Shown: positions 1 to 7,611, numbered from the stretch's first letter. The stretch: DNA of 19,854 bases from AC-32 sp036522595 (GCA_036522595.1 DATDFL010000103.1:1-19854), one strand, 5' to 3'. Made by a program: numbers and translations. The notes: a model not told the origin generated them from the letters alone.

Positions 1-487
1 CGACCGTGATCAGGTCACCCCGCTGCATCGCGTCGATGTGGGCGAACGGCGCGAGGTAGGTCGTACGGTGGCCCGCGATGTAGATCAGCTGCCCCTCCCC
101 GGGCATGTAGGTGCGCAGGTCGCGTCCGGGGCCCTTCTTGAGCGAGTCGTGGTCGGTCCCGTTGACGAGGATCATGTTGAGGTGCAGGCGCCGCACGACG
201 ATGCGCCCGATGGCCTGGCCGCGGTGAGAGTCCTGCCGGTAGCGCCGCCCTTCGCGCTCGATCGTTCGAATCCGAGCGGAAAGCGCAGCCTCGCGGTCAT
301 ATCGCTCGGCGTGGTAGGTGGCGAAACGGTGCTCGTAGCTCTTCGCCAGCTGGTGCTGCTTCCAGTGCGTGTACAGGGCCGTGAACGGGTCCTGCCACTG
401 CCAGACGACGACAACCCAGACAAGGACAAGGGCGCCCGCCACGGCCAGGGCCGTCCCCGCAATTCTCACGCTTCGTCTCACATTCAC
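1..487 (-). CDS. Sortase (class E-like), C-terminal part beyond window
   Basis: Sortases are membrane-anchored transpeptidases that attach sorted proteins to the cell wall or to each other, outside the membrane. The visible 162 residues begin with a short Arg-rich cytoplasmic tail and one hydrophobic segment (about residues 9-28). A helical linker follows, then the start of the sortase beta-barrel with IGRIVVRRL, GTDHDSLKKGPG, and AGHRTTYLAPF carrying the catalytic His (about residue 140). The AGHRTTY form is typical of actinobacterial sortases. The catalytic Cys and Arg lie past the left edge, so integrity cannot be judged. Start choice: GTG at 487 overlaps the upstream stop as GTGA, the junction style used repeatedly in this window. 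GTG at 481, six bases after GGAAGG, is equally possible. It is downstream of, and probably co-transcribed with, the M28-like membrane protein. Confidence 0.85.
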   Translation of the reverse strand, partial: MNVRRSVRIAGTALAVAGALVLVWVVVVWQWQDPFTALYTHWKQHQLAKSYEHRFATYHAERYDREAALSARIRTIEREGRRYRQDSHRGQAIGRIVVRRLHLNMILVNGTDHDSLKKGPGRDLRTYMPGEGQLIYIAGHRTTYLAPFAHIDAMQRGDLITV

Positions 488-2373
488 CCTTCCAACGCCT
501 TCCGCCCCGCCTCGGATTCGCGCCTTCGTGCCTTCCTCACTGTAAGGACTAGCTGCCTCACCGCCTCGCGGATCGGGCCGCGTGGCGGCCGCTCGGCAGC
601 GCTGGGGTACGGCGCGTAACGGCCGATTGCCAACGCCGCCACCTGACCTGCGGCCGCAAGCCAGCCTGCCGCGATCACGACGGACGGGAGCCGGACATAC
701 CCCGTTGCTGTCAGCTCCGCCAGATACCAGGGCGCGTCGAAGCCGAGTCCGTAGCGCCACGCGAGCGATCCGAGCAGGAGGAGCGGTCCCAGCACTCCCG
801 CCGCCAGCAGCGCCGCGCGTGCCCAGAGCGGCCGCGTTCGTGCGTGCGGCAGCCAGAGCCACGCATGCAGCGACGGCAGCAGGAAGAGGAGTGCAAACGG
901 GTTCGTCGCGACGACGAGTAGTGCGACGACTGCGAGGGCGAGCAGGGCCGCGGCGGTCCCGGCGATCTCTTCGGAGGGCGACACGGGGCGCCGCGGCACC
1001 AGTCTCGCTCGCGCCACGAGCCAGCCGAGCGCGCCCAAAACGGCGAAGCCGAGAAGCGCCAGGGCCGGCCAGTGCGTCCCAGGCGCCGCGTCCGGCGGCA
1101 GCGGAACCGACGGCGCGTCCGGCCAGAAGCCGACGAGCGCAAACAGCTCGAAGACCGCCGCCACCCAGAGCCAGAAGCCGGCGCGGCTTCGGTAGCTGCG
1201 AAACGCCGGCGCAAGCGGGATGTGCCGGCGACGGCAGCGCGCAAAGAGGTCCACTGCGGCGAGCAGGAATGGCACGAGCGCGGCGATCAGGACGAGCTCG
1301 ATCGCCCAACCCGGCAGCAGCCTGGGGCCGAAGTAGACGTAGCTCGCGGTGCCGGGTGCGAGCTCGACGCCCGAGTCGAGCCAGCGCAGGAGCTGCTGCG
1401 CCGCACCGCCGAGCTGCGCCAGACGGATGGCGTCAAGCCCCTTCGCCTGGTCGGAGAAGGCGGCCGGAGGGCGCTCGCCCCCACTGGTCAGCGTGAGCGA
1501 GGGCAGGCCCCGCGCAAGCAGGGGCCCCTGCTCGTAGAGCGTGAACGGGAACGCGAGGTCGATCAGCTGCGCGAGCGCTGTCGGACGGTGCGGGCGCGAG
1601 CCCGTGAGCTCGAGGATGCGTTGCGCTGCGGTCTCGACGATCCCCGGCGACGCGAGGCGCGGCTCCGAGCCCGTCAGCACGACCCGCGGCGGGCCGCGGC
1701 CGGCGAGCGCCGCGAGGTCGATGACGGCGAGCACATGTCCCGTGTGCGTCCGGGTGAAGCGGCGGGCGCCGAGCGCGCCGAAGGCCCCGCCGTCGGTCGC
1801 GACGAAGACAAGCGTGTGCAGCGGACTTATCGCTTGCGTTCCCGGGGCCGCGACAGGCGTGCCGTACGAGCGCGCGAGCTGAACGAGCGTTGCTACCCCG
1901 GACGCGTTGTCGTTGGCGCCGGGGCCGCTGCCGCTGTCGTCGCGGTGCGCCATGACGACGATTTCGGTCGGCAGGCGGCCGGGAATCGTGACGAGCTGGT
2001 TGACGAGCGTCTGCCGCCCGCGCCCGGGCACGAGCGCTCGAAACCGATCGTTGACCGCCTTGAGCCCGTACGGCGCGAGCTGGCTGGAGAACCAGTCGAC
2101 GGCACCCGCAGCGCCTGCGGTTCCGGGCGCGCGGTCGGGGTAGCTGCCGGCGAGGTCGGTCGCCAGGGCGATCGTGCTGACGCGGTCGAACGTCGGCGGC
2201 AGGGCCGGCTGGGGAGCGGCGAGCGGCTCGGCCTTGCGCACGCTGAAGGCCGCAATCAGAAGCGGCATGCCGACGAGCAGCCACGTCCCGCGGTAAAGCC
2301 TGCCGCTGACCGGGCGCTCGAGCGAGCCTAGGCGCGGCCTGCGCCGCGAGGGACGGGGCGGGAGCGCCGCCAT
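484..2373 (-). CDS. M28-fold membrane protein with degenerate catalytic site
   Basis: The protein has 629 residues. One N-terminal membrane segment (about 28-45) leads to an M28 zinc-aminopeptidase-like domain (about 60-340). After that come six or more C-terminal hydrophobic segments. The first metal motif is intact: His143-Arg-Asp145 and GPGANDNASG with Asp155. Where active M28 enzymes have TDGEELG, this protein has TDGGAFG (193-199), so both the catalytic Glu and a zinc-ligand Glu become Gly196-Ala197. The late His expected near ERPPAAFSDQ also appears absent. It may therefore bind ligand or scaffold rather than hydrolyse peptides, which is inference. Start: ATG at 2373 was preferred over a frame extension to 2436, because the extra residues look non-conserved and a TACTAT -10 sits nine bases before 2373. 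It is divergent from the response regulator and followed at once by the sortase. Confidence 0.8.
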   Translation of the reverse strand: MAALPPRPSRRRPRLGSLERPVSGRLYRGTWLLVGMPLLIAAFSVRKAEPLAAPQPALPPTFDRVSTIALATDLAGSYPDRAPGTAGAAGAVDWFSSQLAPYGLKAVNDRFRALVPGRGRQTLVNQLVTIPGRLPTEIVVMAHRDDSGSGPGANDNASGVATLVQLARSYGTPVAAPGTQAISPLHTLVFVATDGGAFGALGARRFTRTHTGHVLAVIDLAALAGRGPPRVVLTGSEPRLASPGIVETAAQRILELTGSRPHRPTALAQLIDLAFPFTLYEQGPLLARGLPSLTLTSGGERPPAAFSDQAKGLDAIRLAQLGGAAQQLLRWLDSGVELAPGTASYVYFGPRLLPGWAIELVLIAALVPFLLAAVDLFARCRRRHIPLAPAFRSYRSRAGFWLWVAAVFELFALVGFWPDAPSVPLPPDAAPGTHWPALALLGFAVLGALGWLVARARLVPRRPVSPSEEIAGTAAALLALAVVALLVVATNPFALLFLLPSLHAWLWLPHARTRPLWARAALLAAGVLGPLLLLGSLAWRYGLGFDAPWYLAELTATGYVRLPSVVIAAGWLAAAGQVAALAIGRYAPYPSAAERPPRGPIREAVRQLVLTVRKARRRESEAGRKALEG

Positions 2374-2423
2374 TGCGTGGCTATAGTAGGTGGGAGAACC
2401 AGGAGCGCCGGCGGGCATTGCCG
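2374..2423. promoter_or_regulatory. Divergent promoter region between M28-like gene and response regulator
   Basis: A single near-symmetrical hexamer block lies here. On the plus strand it reads TATAGT (2382-2387, with TG four bases earlier, a possible extended -10). On the minus strand it reads TACTAT (2388-2383), exactly nine bases before the M28-like ATG. The plus transcript would start near 2394 and have a leader of about 30 bases containing GGGAG and AGGAG (2392-2405). The minus transcript would be leaderless or nearly so. I see no convincing -35 on either side, so this is a prediction from -10 quality and spacing. Confidence 0.4.
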
Positions 2424-3122
2424 ATGCCAGATTCATCCACCATTCTGCTCGTCGACGACGAGGACGCTGTCCAGAGGCTTCTGGCGTACCCGCTCGAGCG
2501 CGACGGCTTCCGGGTCGTCCAGGCGCGCGACGGCCAGGAGGCGCTCGAGCACTTCGGCCGCGAGCACGTCGATCTCGTCGTCCTCGACGTGATGCTGCCG
2601 AAGGTCGACGGCCTCGAGGTCTGCAAGCGGCTGCGGGCCGAGAGCATGGTGCCGATCATCATGCTGACCGCCCGTGACGACGAGCTGGACAAGGTGCTCG
2701 GGCTCGAGCTCGGTGCGGACGATTACATCACGAAGCCGTTCTCGATCCGCGAGTTCCGGAGCCGTGTTCGCGCACTGTTGCGGCGTGCCGCCACCGCGCC
2801 CGCCCACGGCCATCCCGAGGAGCTGATCGAGACCGACGGCCTCCGGATCGACGTCGGCACCCGTGAGGTCGTCGCGCACGGCCGGCCCGTACAGCTGACG
2901 TACGTCGAGTTCGAGCTCCTGCGCACGCTCGCCTCGCATGCCGGCCGCGTGTACACGCGCGAGCAGCTCCTGCAGGCGCTCTGGGGCGGATCCGACTACC
3001 GCGAGCCCCGGACGATCGACGTCCACGTGCGGCACCTGCGCGAGAAGCTCGAGAGCGATCCGCGCGAGCCGGAGTTCATCCTGACCGTGCGCGGCGTCGG
3101 CTACCGCTTCCGCAGCTCGTGA
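2424..3122 (+). CDS. OmpR/PhoB-family response regulator
   Basis: This is a DNA-binding transcription regulator of 232 residues, activated by phosphorylation from its partner kinase. The receiver domain (about 5-118) has the acidic pocket Asp11-Asp12, phospho-acceptor Asp55 in VVLDVMLP, Thr82 and Lys104 in ITKPF. The C-terminal winged helix (about 133-230) carries the family landmarks LTYVEFELLRTL, VYTREQLLQALWG, RTIDVHVRHLREKLE and VRGVGYRF. All key residues are present, so it should be functional. Start: ATG at 2424 begins right before the conserved ILLVDDE strand. TTG codons at 2418 and 2373 are in frame but less likely. The AGGAG at 2401 is too far from 2424 to settle the point. The stop overlaps the kinase GTG as GTGA, so the pair is translationally coupled. 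The DNA target is not deducible. Confidence 0.93.
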   Translation: MPDSSTILLVDDEDAVQRLLAYPLERDGFRVVQARDGQEALEHFGREHVDLVVLDVMLPKVDGLEVCKRLRAESMVPIIMLTARDDELDKVLGLELGADDYITKPFSIREFRSRVRALLRRAATAPAHGHPEELIETDGLRIDVGTREVVAHGRPVQLTYVEFELLRTLASHAGRVYTREQLLQALWGGSDYREPRTIDVHVRHLREKLESDPREPEFILTVRGVGYRFRSS

Positions 3123-4546
3123 GCCGGTTCTTCCGCAGCGTCGGCACGCGGTTGAGCCTCGCGCTCCTGCTCGTCGTCGCGATCGCGCTCGGAGTCGTCT
3201 ATCTCGCGGTCGTGCCGTCCCTCGAAAACCGCCTCGTGAACTCCCGGATCTCGCAGTTGGGGGGTGCGGCCAGCAGGCTTGCCGCTCAGGCCGCGCAGCC
3301 GGCACAGCAGGCGGACCTGCAGGATTTTGTCATCACGGCCTCTCGTGACACCGACGCGCGGGTCGTGGTTTTCGTCGTCTCGCCGGTGCCGCACGGAGTC
3401 AGCATCGGAGCGCCATTTGCGGAGTCGAACCTCGGACAGAACTCCGGAGACCTGACGAACGATCCGGTTGCCACGCGTGCGGCCCGAACGGACAGCCTGC
3501 AGAAGGGGACAGTTCGGCACGAGAACGCCCGTTGGGCCGAGGCTGCCGCCCCCTTCGCAGGCGGCACCTTCGTGCTCCTGGTGCGCGATTCCCTTGCAAG
3601 CCAGCACGGAAGCGTGCATCTCGTCCAGCGGCGTGTCCTGCTTTCGGCAGGAGTCGCGCTGCTGATCGCGCTGGCGCTCGGATACGGCGGCGCCTGGGCG
3701 TTCGCCCGGCGGATCCGCCGCCTCGAGCGCGCTGCCGACCGGATCGCAGGCGGTCGCTTCGACGAGCCCGTGCGGGACAGCGGCGGCGACGAGCTCGGCG
3801 ATCTCGCGACGGCCTTCGATCGGATGCGCGTCCGCCTCGCACAGCTCGACGATGCGCGCCGCGCATTCGTCGCCAATGCGTCCCACGAGCTGCGCACGCC
3901 GCTGTTCTCGCTCGCCGGCTTCCTCGAGCTGATGGACGACGAGGAGCTCGACGAGTCGACGAAGCAGGAGTTCCTCGACCAGATGCGCGAGCAGGTGACC
4001 CGCCTCACGAAGCTCGCCTCGGACCTGCTCGACCTTTCGAGACTCGACGCCGGCCGCATGTCGGTCGAGCGGGAGCCGGTCGACCTGGCTTCGCTCGCGG
4101 AGGAGCTGGTCGAGGAGTTCGGCCCCGCCGCGCGCGCCGGTGGGCACGAGCTCGAGCTCGAGGAGCACCGCGGCACCGTCGCCAGTGCCGACGAGCTGCG
4201 CGTCTTCCAGATCGGCCGGATCCTCATCGAGAACGCGCTGCTCCACACGCCGCCTGGAACCGCGGTTCGGGTGCGCGTGCGGCAGCTGGACGACTCCGCC
4301 GTGCTCGAGGTCGAGGACGAAGGCGACGGCATCCCACCCGAGCAGCGCGATCAGCTGTTCGAGCGCTTCGTCCGCCTCGACGGCACGCGCGCGTCGGGCA
4401 GTGGCCTCGGGCTGGCGATCGCGAAGGAGCTCGCAGAGCTGATGAGCGGCCAGATCACCGCCGATTCCGAGCCTGGACGGACGGTCTTCGCGCTCGTTCT
4501 GCCGATGTCTGCCTCGTCGCGGGAGCTCGAGCCCGTTTTGTCGTGA
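3119..4546 (+). CDS. HAMP-containing sensor histidine kinase
   Basis: This is a membrane sensor kinase of 475 residues that should phosphorylate the upstream regulator. Order: membrane segment 1 (about 11-33); an extracytoplasmic sensor of about 135 residues that I do not recognise; membrane segment 2 (about 172-194); HAMP (about 195-247); HisKA with FVANASHELRTPL and phospho-acceptor His256; and an HATPase domain with N-box Asn372 (IENALLHTP), G1 box VEDEGDGIP, F box LFERFVR and G2 box GSGLGLAIAKEL. It is complete by these landmarks. GTG at 3119 overlaps the regulator stop, the normal arrangement of a cognate pair. The HtrA protease gene follows after 26 bases, which suggests but does not prove an envelope-stress signal. 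Confidence 0.93.
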   Translation: MSRFFRSVGTRLSLALLLVVAIALGVVYLAVVPSLENRLVNSRISQLGGAASRLAAQAAQPAQQADLQDFVITASRDTDARVVVFVVSPVPHGVSIGAPFAESNLGQNSGDLTNDPVATRAARTDSLQKGTVRHENARWAEAAAPFAGGTFVLLVRDSLASQHGSVHLVQRRVLLSAGVALLIALALGYGGAWAFARRIRRLERAADRIAGGRFDEPVRDSGGDELGDLATAFDRMRVRLAQLDDARRAFVANASHELRTPLFSLAGFLELMDDEELDESTKQEFLDQMREQVTRLTKLASDLLDLSRLDAGRMSVEREPVDLASLAEELVEEFGPAARAGGHELELEEHRGTVASADELRVFQIGRILIENALLHTPPGTAVRVRVRQLDDSAVLEVEDEGDGIPPEQRDQLFERFVRLDGTRASGSGLGLAIAKELAELMSGQITADSEPGRTVFALVLPMSASSRELEPVLS

Positions 4547-4551
4547 AAACG
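4534..4551. repeat. Short inverted repeat at the kinase stop codon
   Basis: A 6-bp stem (CGTTTT, 4534-4539, and AAAACG, 4546-4551) with a 6-base loop spans the end of the kinase gene. It sits just upstream of the predicted htrA -10. The stem is too A/T-rich and short for a strong intrinsic terminator. Its position suits an operator for the htrA promoter, but it may be chance. Confidence 0.3.
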
Positions 4552-4557
4552 CGCAGC

Positions 4558-4563
4558 TAGAGT
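4558..4563 (+). promoter_or_regulatory. Candidate -10 box (TAGAGT) of a leaderless htrA transcript
   Basis: TAGAGT lies nine bases before the GTG start at 4573, and no Shine-Dalgarno sequence precedes that start. With the usual -10 to start-site distance, the RNA would begin at or within a few bases of the GTG. A weak TTGTCG at 4538-4543 could act as a -35, but the 14-bp spacing is short. Confidence 0.4.
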
Positions 4564-4572
4564 TCGACGGCT

Positions 4573-5772
4573 GTGCGCTCCGGGCCTGTTGCTGCAGTTG
4601 CGGTCGTCTGCGCCCTTCTGGGCGGGTTCGTTGCGCTTGCCCTTGGCAAGGCGACCGGCTGGGTGGGCAAGGACCAGTCTGTGACCGTCTTTCGCTCGTC
4701 GCCGCTCCAGTCGCAGGCCCAGCCGGCTGCCGTCGCGCCTTCCGCGAAGCCCCTGGCCGGCAACGGCTTCGACCCGCGACGCATCTACTCGAGCCGTTCC
4801 GCGGGCGTCGTGACGATCTTCGCCCAGTACGGCAAGGATCCAGCTTCGGCCACCGTCGCGCAGGGCTCGGGCTTCGTCGTCTCGCCCAAGGGCTACATCC
4901 TCACGAACTCGCACGTGATCACGAACGCCGGCGAGAGTGCGTCGGTGCACGCAGCCGACCGCATCTACATCGAGTTCTCCGACCGGGACCGCGCGCGGGC
5001 GAGGATCGTCGGCTGGGACGTCTTCGACGACGTCGGCCTCGTCAAGATCGACCCGTCCGACCACGCCGTCAAGCCGGTGCCGCTGGGCGATTCGGCCGCC
5101 GTAGCAGTTGGCGAGCCGGTCGCCGCGATCGGCAGCCCGTTCGGGAACGAGGACTCGCTGGGAGTCGGCGTCGTCTCGGCGACCCACCGTTCGATCGAAT
5201 CGCTCACCTCGAACTACTCGCTGGTCGACGCGATCCAGACGGATGCGCCGATCAACCACGGCAACTCCGGCGGCCCGCTGTTCGACGCGCGCGGGCGCGT
5301 GATCGGCATCAACGCCCAGATTCGCAGCACCAGCGGCGCTTCCGAGGGAGTCGGTTTCGCGGTGCCGATCAACGCGGCGAAGCGTTCCATGGAGCAGCTC
5401 GTCGCGACGGGATCGGTCTCGTACGCCTTCGTCGGCGTGACGACGCAGGATTTGACGCCTGCCGTGGCGAAGCACTTCGGCTACTCGGTGCAGCACGGCG
5501 CGCTGATCGCGTCGGTCCAGCCTGATTCGCCCGCCGCCGCGGCGGGCCTCAAGGGAGGCAGCCACGATGAGACGTACCTCGGAGTCGACTTCAAGGCCGG
5601 CGGCGACGTGATCGTCGCCCTGGCGGGCCATCCTGTGCGCAGCTCCGAGGATGTTGTGCGGATTGTCACAGATGCCCTCGCGCCGGGACAGCAGGTCGGC
5701 GTCACGGTCGTCCGCGACGGGAAGCGCTTGCAGAGGTCCCTTCACCTGGTCGAGCGCCCGGCCTCCTCGTAG
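4573..5772 (+). CDS. htrA: HtrA/DegP-type PDZ serine protease
   Basis: This is a trypsin-fold quality-control protease of 399 residues, acting on misfolded proteins outside the membrane. An N-terminal hydrophobic segment (about 5-25) is an uncleaved anchor or signal. A low-complexity linker leads to the protease domain (about 70-275) with the full catalytic triad: His114 (LTNSHVIT), Asp153 (FDDVGLVKID) and Ser232 (HGNSGGPLF). A single C-terminal PDZ domain (about 285-390) includes VQPDSPAAAAGLKGG and GGDVIVALAG. One PDZ domain and a membrane anchor fit actinobacterial HtrA rather than DegP with two PDZ domains. GTG at 4573 was chosen because the signal segment starts there. It follows the two-component pair in the same direction, apparently with its own promoter, so control by that regulator is plausible. 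Confidence 0.92.
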   Translation: MRSGPVAAVAVVCALLGGFVALALGKATGWVGKDQSVTVFRSSPLQSQAQPAAVAPSAKPLAGNGFDPRRIYSSRSAGVVTIFAQYGKDPASATVAQGSGFVVSPKGYILTNSHVITNAGESASVHAADRIYIEFSDRDRARARIVGWDVFDDVGLVKIDPSDHAVKPVPLGDSAAVAVGEPVAAIGSPFGNEDSLGVGVVSATHRSIESLTSNYSLVDAIQTDAPINHGNSGGPLFDARGRVIGINAQIRSTSGASEGVGFAVPINAAKRSMEQLVATGSVSYAFVGVTTQDLTPAVAKHFGYSVQHGALIASVQPDSPAAAAGLKGGSHDETYLGVDFKAGGDVIVALAGHPVRSSEDVVRIVTDALAPGQQVGVTVVRDGKRLQRSLHLVERPASS

Positions 5773-5812
5773 GCTCGAACCATGAAGCTTCGACGCAGGT
5801 ATTCACACTCCT

Positions 5813-5842
5813 CTCGGGTTAGGGTGAACTGCCCTCGGGTAG
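5813..5842 (+). promoter_or_regulatory. SigB-like promoter / direct repeat before the anti-sigma gene
   Basis: GTTA (5818-5821), 15 bases, then GGGTAG (5837-5842) resembles the general-stress sigma pattern GTTT-N15-GGGTA. The 7-mer CTCGGGT is repeated at 5813-5819 and 5834-5840, 21 bp apart (two helical turns). A housekeeping-type TAGGGT (5820-5825) overlaps and is an alternative -10. AGAGG (5841-5845) is a weak ribosome-binding site seven bases before the ATG at 5853. Only one of these readings need be real. Confidence 0.4.
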
Positions 5843-5852
5843 AGGCCGCTCG

Positions 5853-6272
5853 ATGAACGAGGCAGGCCGCTCAGTTCGGCTGACGATTCCGGCGAAACCC
5901 GAGTACATCACCCTCGGGCGGCTGGCGCTGACAGGGCTCGCCGGCGTGCGCCCGGTCTCGGACGAGACGCTCTACGACCTCAAGCTCGCGCTCACCGAGG
6001 CGTGCACGAACTCGGTGCGCCATGCGTACGAGAACGGCCGCGAAGGCAGCGTCGAGATCGTCTACGAGCTGCAGCCGGACAGACTCGTTGTCGAGGTTGG
6101 CGACGAGGGTGCAGGCTTCGAGCCGGTGGACGGCGGCAACGGCCACGGCGACGAGCTCGAGGAGGGTGGTCTTGGAATCGAGATCATCCGCGCGCTCGCG
6201 GACGAGGTCGAGATCGGCCGGCGCGAAGAAGGCGGGTCGCGCCTGCGCTTCGTCAAGTTCTTGGCCGAGTAA
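5853..6272 (+). CDS. RsbW/SpoIIAB-like anti-sigma factor ATPase (HATPase_c_2)
   Basis: This is a small serine-kinase-type ATPase of 139 residues, a single GHKL domain. Family members hold a sigma factor inactive and release it when an anti-anti-sigma protein competes. Seen: SVRLTIPAKPEY strand, N-box LTEACTNSVRHAY with Asn53, G1 box VGDEGAGF with Asp84, G2-like EEGGLGIEII, and the closing strand GSRLRFVKF. The length is normal for a stand-alone member. No sigma factor or STAS anti-anti-sigma gene is beside it, so its partners must be elsewhere. Related GHKL proteins fused to or acting in phosphatase cascades look similar, so the exact target is unknown. It lies directly before treT, fitting a general-stress context, and its upstream region contains a SigB-like motif. 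Confidence 0.85.
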   Translation: MNEAGRSVRLTIPAKPEYITLGRLALTGLAGVRPVSDETLYDLKLALTEACTNSVRHAYENGREGSVEIVYELQPDRLVVEVGDEGAGFEPVDGGNGHGDELEEGGLGIEIIRALADEVEIGRREEGGSRLRFVKFLAE

Positions 6273-6315
6273 CCCGACAGTTATGCTCGGGCGCCTCGGC
6301 GTCCCACCCTGCCTC

Positions 6316-6321
6316 TAGTTT
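6316..6321 (+). promoter_or_regulatory. Candidate -10 box (TAGTTT) of a leaderless treT transcript
   Basis: TAGTTT is followed by nine bases and then the ATG at 6331, with no Shine-Dalgarno sequence in the gap. The hexamer and following bases (TAGTTTTCGAC) closely resemble the region before htrA (TAGAGTTCGAC), at identical spacing to the start codon. No clear -35 is visible. Confidence 0.4.
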
Positions 6322-6330
6322 TCGACCTTA

Positions 6331-7611
6331 ATGCTCCAGCTCGTCAACGTCGGACAGAAGTCGCTCGCTGACTATGCGACGATCGCGACCCGCGGCCTGA
6401 TGGATGAGATCCGCAGGCTGGCGGAGCCGCTCGCCGGCCGGCGGCTGCTGCACCTCTCCGCGACCGCGTTCGGCGGCGGTGTCGCCGAGATCAACTACGC
6501 GCTCGTGCCGCTGATGAAGGATGCGGGCCTCGACGTCGAGTGGCGCATCATCACCGGCGGCGACGAGTTCTTCGCGGTGACCAAGACGATCCACAACGCG
6601 CTGCAGGGCAACCGGGAAGGGCTCTCGGACACGCAGCAGGAGATCTTCCGCCGCTACCAGGCGCTGAACGCCGAGGAGCTCGAGGACGACTACGACTTCA
6701 TCATCGTCCACGACCCGCAGCCGATCGGGGTGATCGAGCATTTCGAGAACAGCTCGACGCGCTGGATCTGGCGCTGCCACATCGACCTCTCGGCGCCGAA
6801 CCCGAGCGTCCTCGACTTCCTCGTCCCGTGGCTGACCCGGTATGACGGCGCGATCTTCCACATGCCCGAATATGTCCCGGCCGCGGCAAGCCTGCCGCCT
6901 TCCTACATCTGGCCGCCCGCGATCGACCCGTTGACGCCGAAGAACATGGCGCTCTCGCCCGAGGACGCCGCGTACATCGTCGACCAGTTCGGGATCGACG
7001 TCGACCGGCCGCTCCTGACGCAGGTCTCGCGGTTCGATCCGTGGAAGGACCCGCTCGGCGTGATCGACGCCTACCGCGGCGTCAAGGAGGAGTTCCCGGA
7101 CGTCCAGCTGGCGCTCGTCGGCTCGATGGCGCACGACGACCCCGAGGGCTGGGACTACTACAGCCGCACCGTCGCGCACGCGGCCGGCGACCCCGACGTC
7201 TACATCCTCTCGAACCTCAACAACGTCGGCTCGGTCGAGGTCAACGCGTTCCAGGTGCATTCGGCCGCGGTCATCCAGAAGTCGATCCGCGAGGGGTTCG
7301 GCCTGACGGTGACCGAGGCGCTCTGGAAGACGCGGCCGATGGTGGCGGGCCGGGTCGGCGGCATCGTGGCGCAGGTTCAGGACGGCGAGACCGGTTGGCT
7401 CGTCGGCTCGCCTGAGGAGTGCGCGCAGGCTTGCATCGAGATCCTTCGCGACCCGGCCGCCGCCCGGCAGCGGGCTCTGCGCGGGAAGGAGTTCGTGCGG
7501 CGGAACTTCCTGATGCCGCGGCTCCTGCGCGACTGGCTCGTGCTCTTCAACCTGCTTTCCGGGAACGACACGGCCGGCGCGGAGCTGGCGACGGTCCACG
7601 CCGGCTCCTGA
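6331..7611 (+). CDS. treT: TreT-type trehalose synthase (GT4 glycosyltransferase)
   Basis: TreT enzymes join a nucleotide-activated glucose to free glucose to make trehalose in one cytoplasmic step. This protein has 426 residues, the usual length. N-terminal landmarks are LLHLSATAFGGGVAEI and FIIVHDPQPIGVI. RCHIDLSAPNP and IWPPAIDPLTPKN are characteristic of TreT. The C-terminal nucleotide-sugar domain has VSRFDPWKDP and the retaining GT4 E-x7-E motif (Glu321 in SIREGFGL, Glu329 in TVTEAL). The donor (ADP- or UDP-glucose) cannot be read from sequence. The ATG at 6331 seems to be leaderless. Its 3' end overlaps the convergent MFS gene by 65 bp. The neighbouring anti-sigma gene and the nearby otsA point to osmotic or desiccation stress. 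Confidence 0.9.
   Translation: MLQLVNVGQKSLADYATIATRGLMDEIRRLAEPLAGRRLLHLSATAFGGGVAEINYALVPLMKDAGLDVEWRIITGGDEFFAVTKTIHNALQGNREGLSDTQQEIFRRYQALNAEELEDDYDFIIVHDPQPIGVIEHFENSSTRWIWRCHIDLSAPNPSVLDFLVPWLTRYDGAIFHMPEYVPAAASLPPSYIWPPAIDPLTPKNMALSPEDAAYIVDQFGIDVDRPLLTQVSRFDPWKDPLGVIDAYRGVKEEFPDVQLALVGSMAHDDPEGWDYYSRTVAHAAGDPDVYILSNLNNVGSVEVNAFQVHSAAVIQKSIREGFGLTVTEALWKTRPMVAGRVGGIVAQVQDGETGWLVGSPEECAQACIEILRDPAAARQRALRGKEFVRRNFLMPRLLRDWLVLFNLLSGNDTAGAELATVHAGS

Noticed and set aside
2374..2436. Extended N-terminus of the M28-like protein to 2436
   Set aside because: It would run across the predicted promoter and the first codons of the response regulator; the added residues look like noise.
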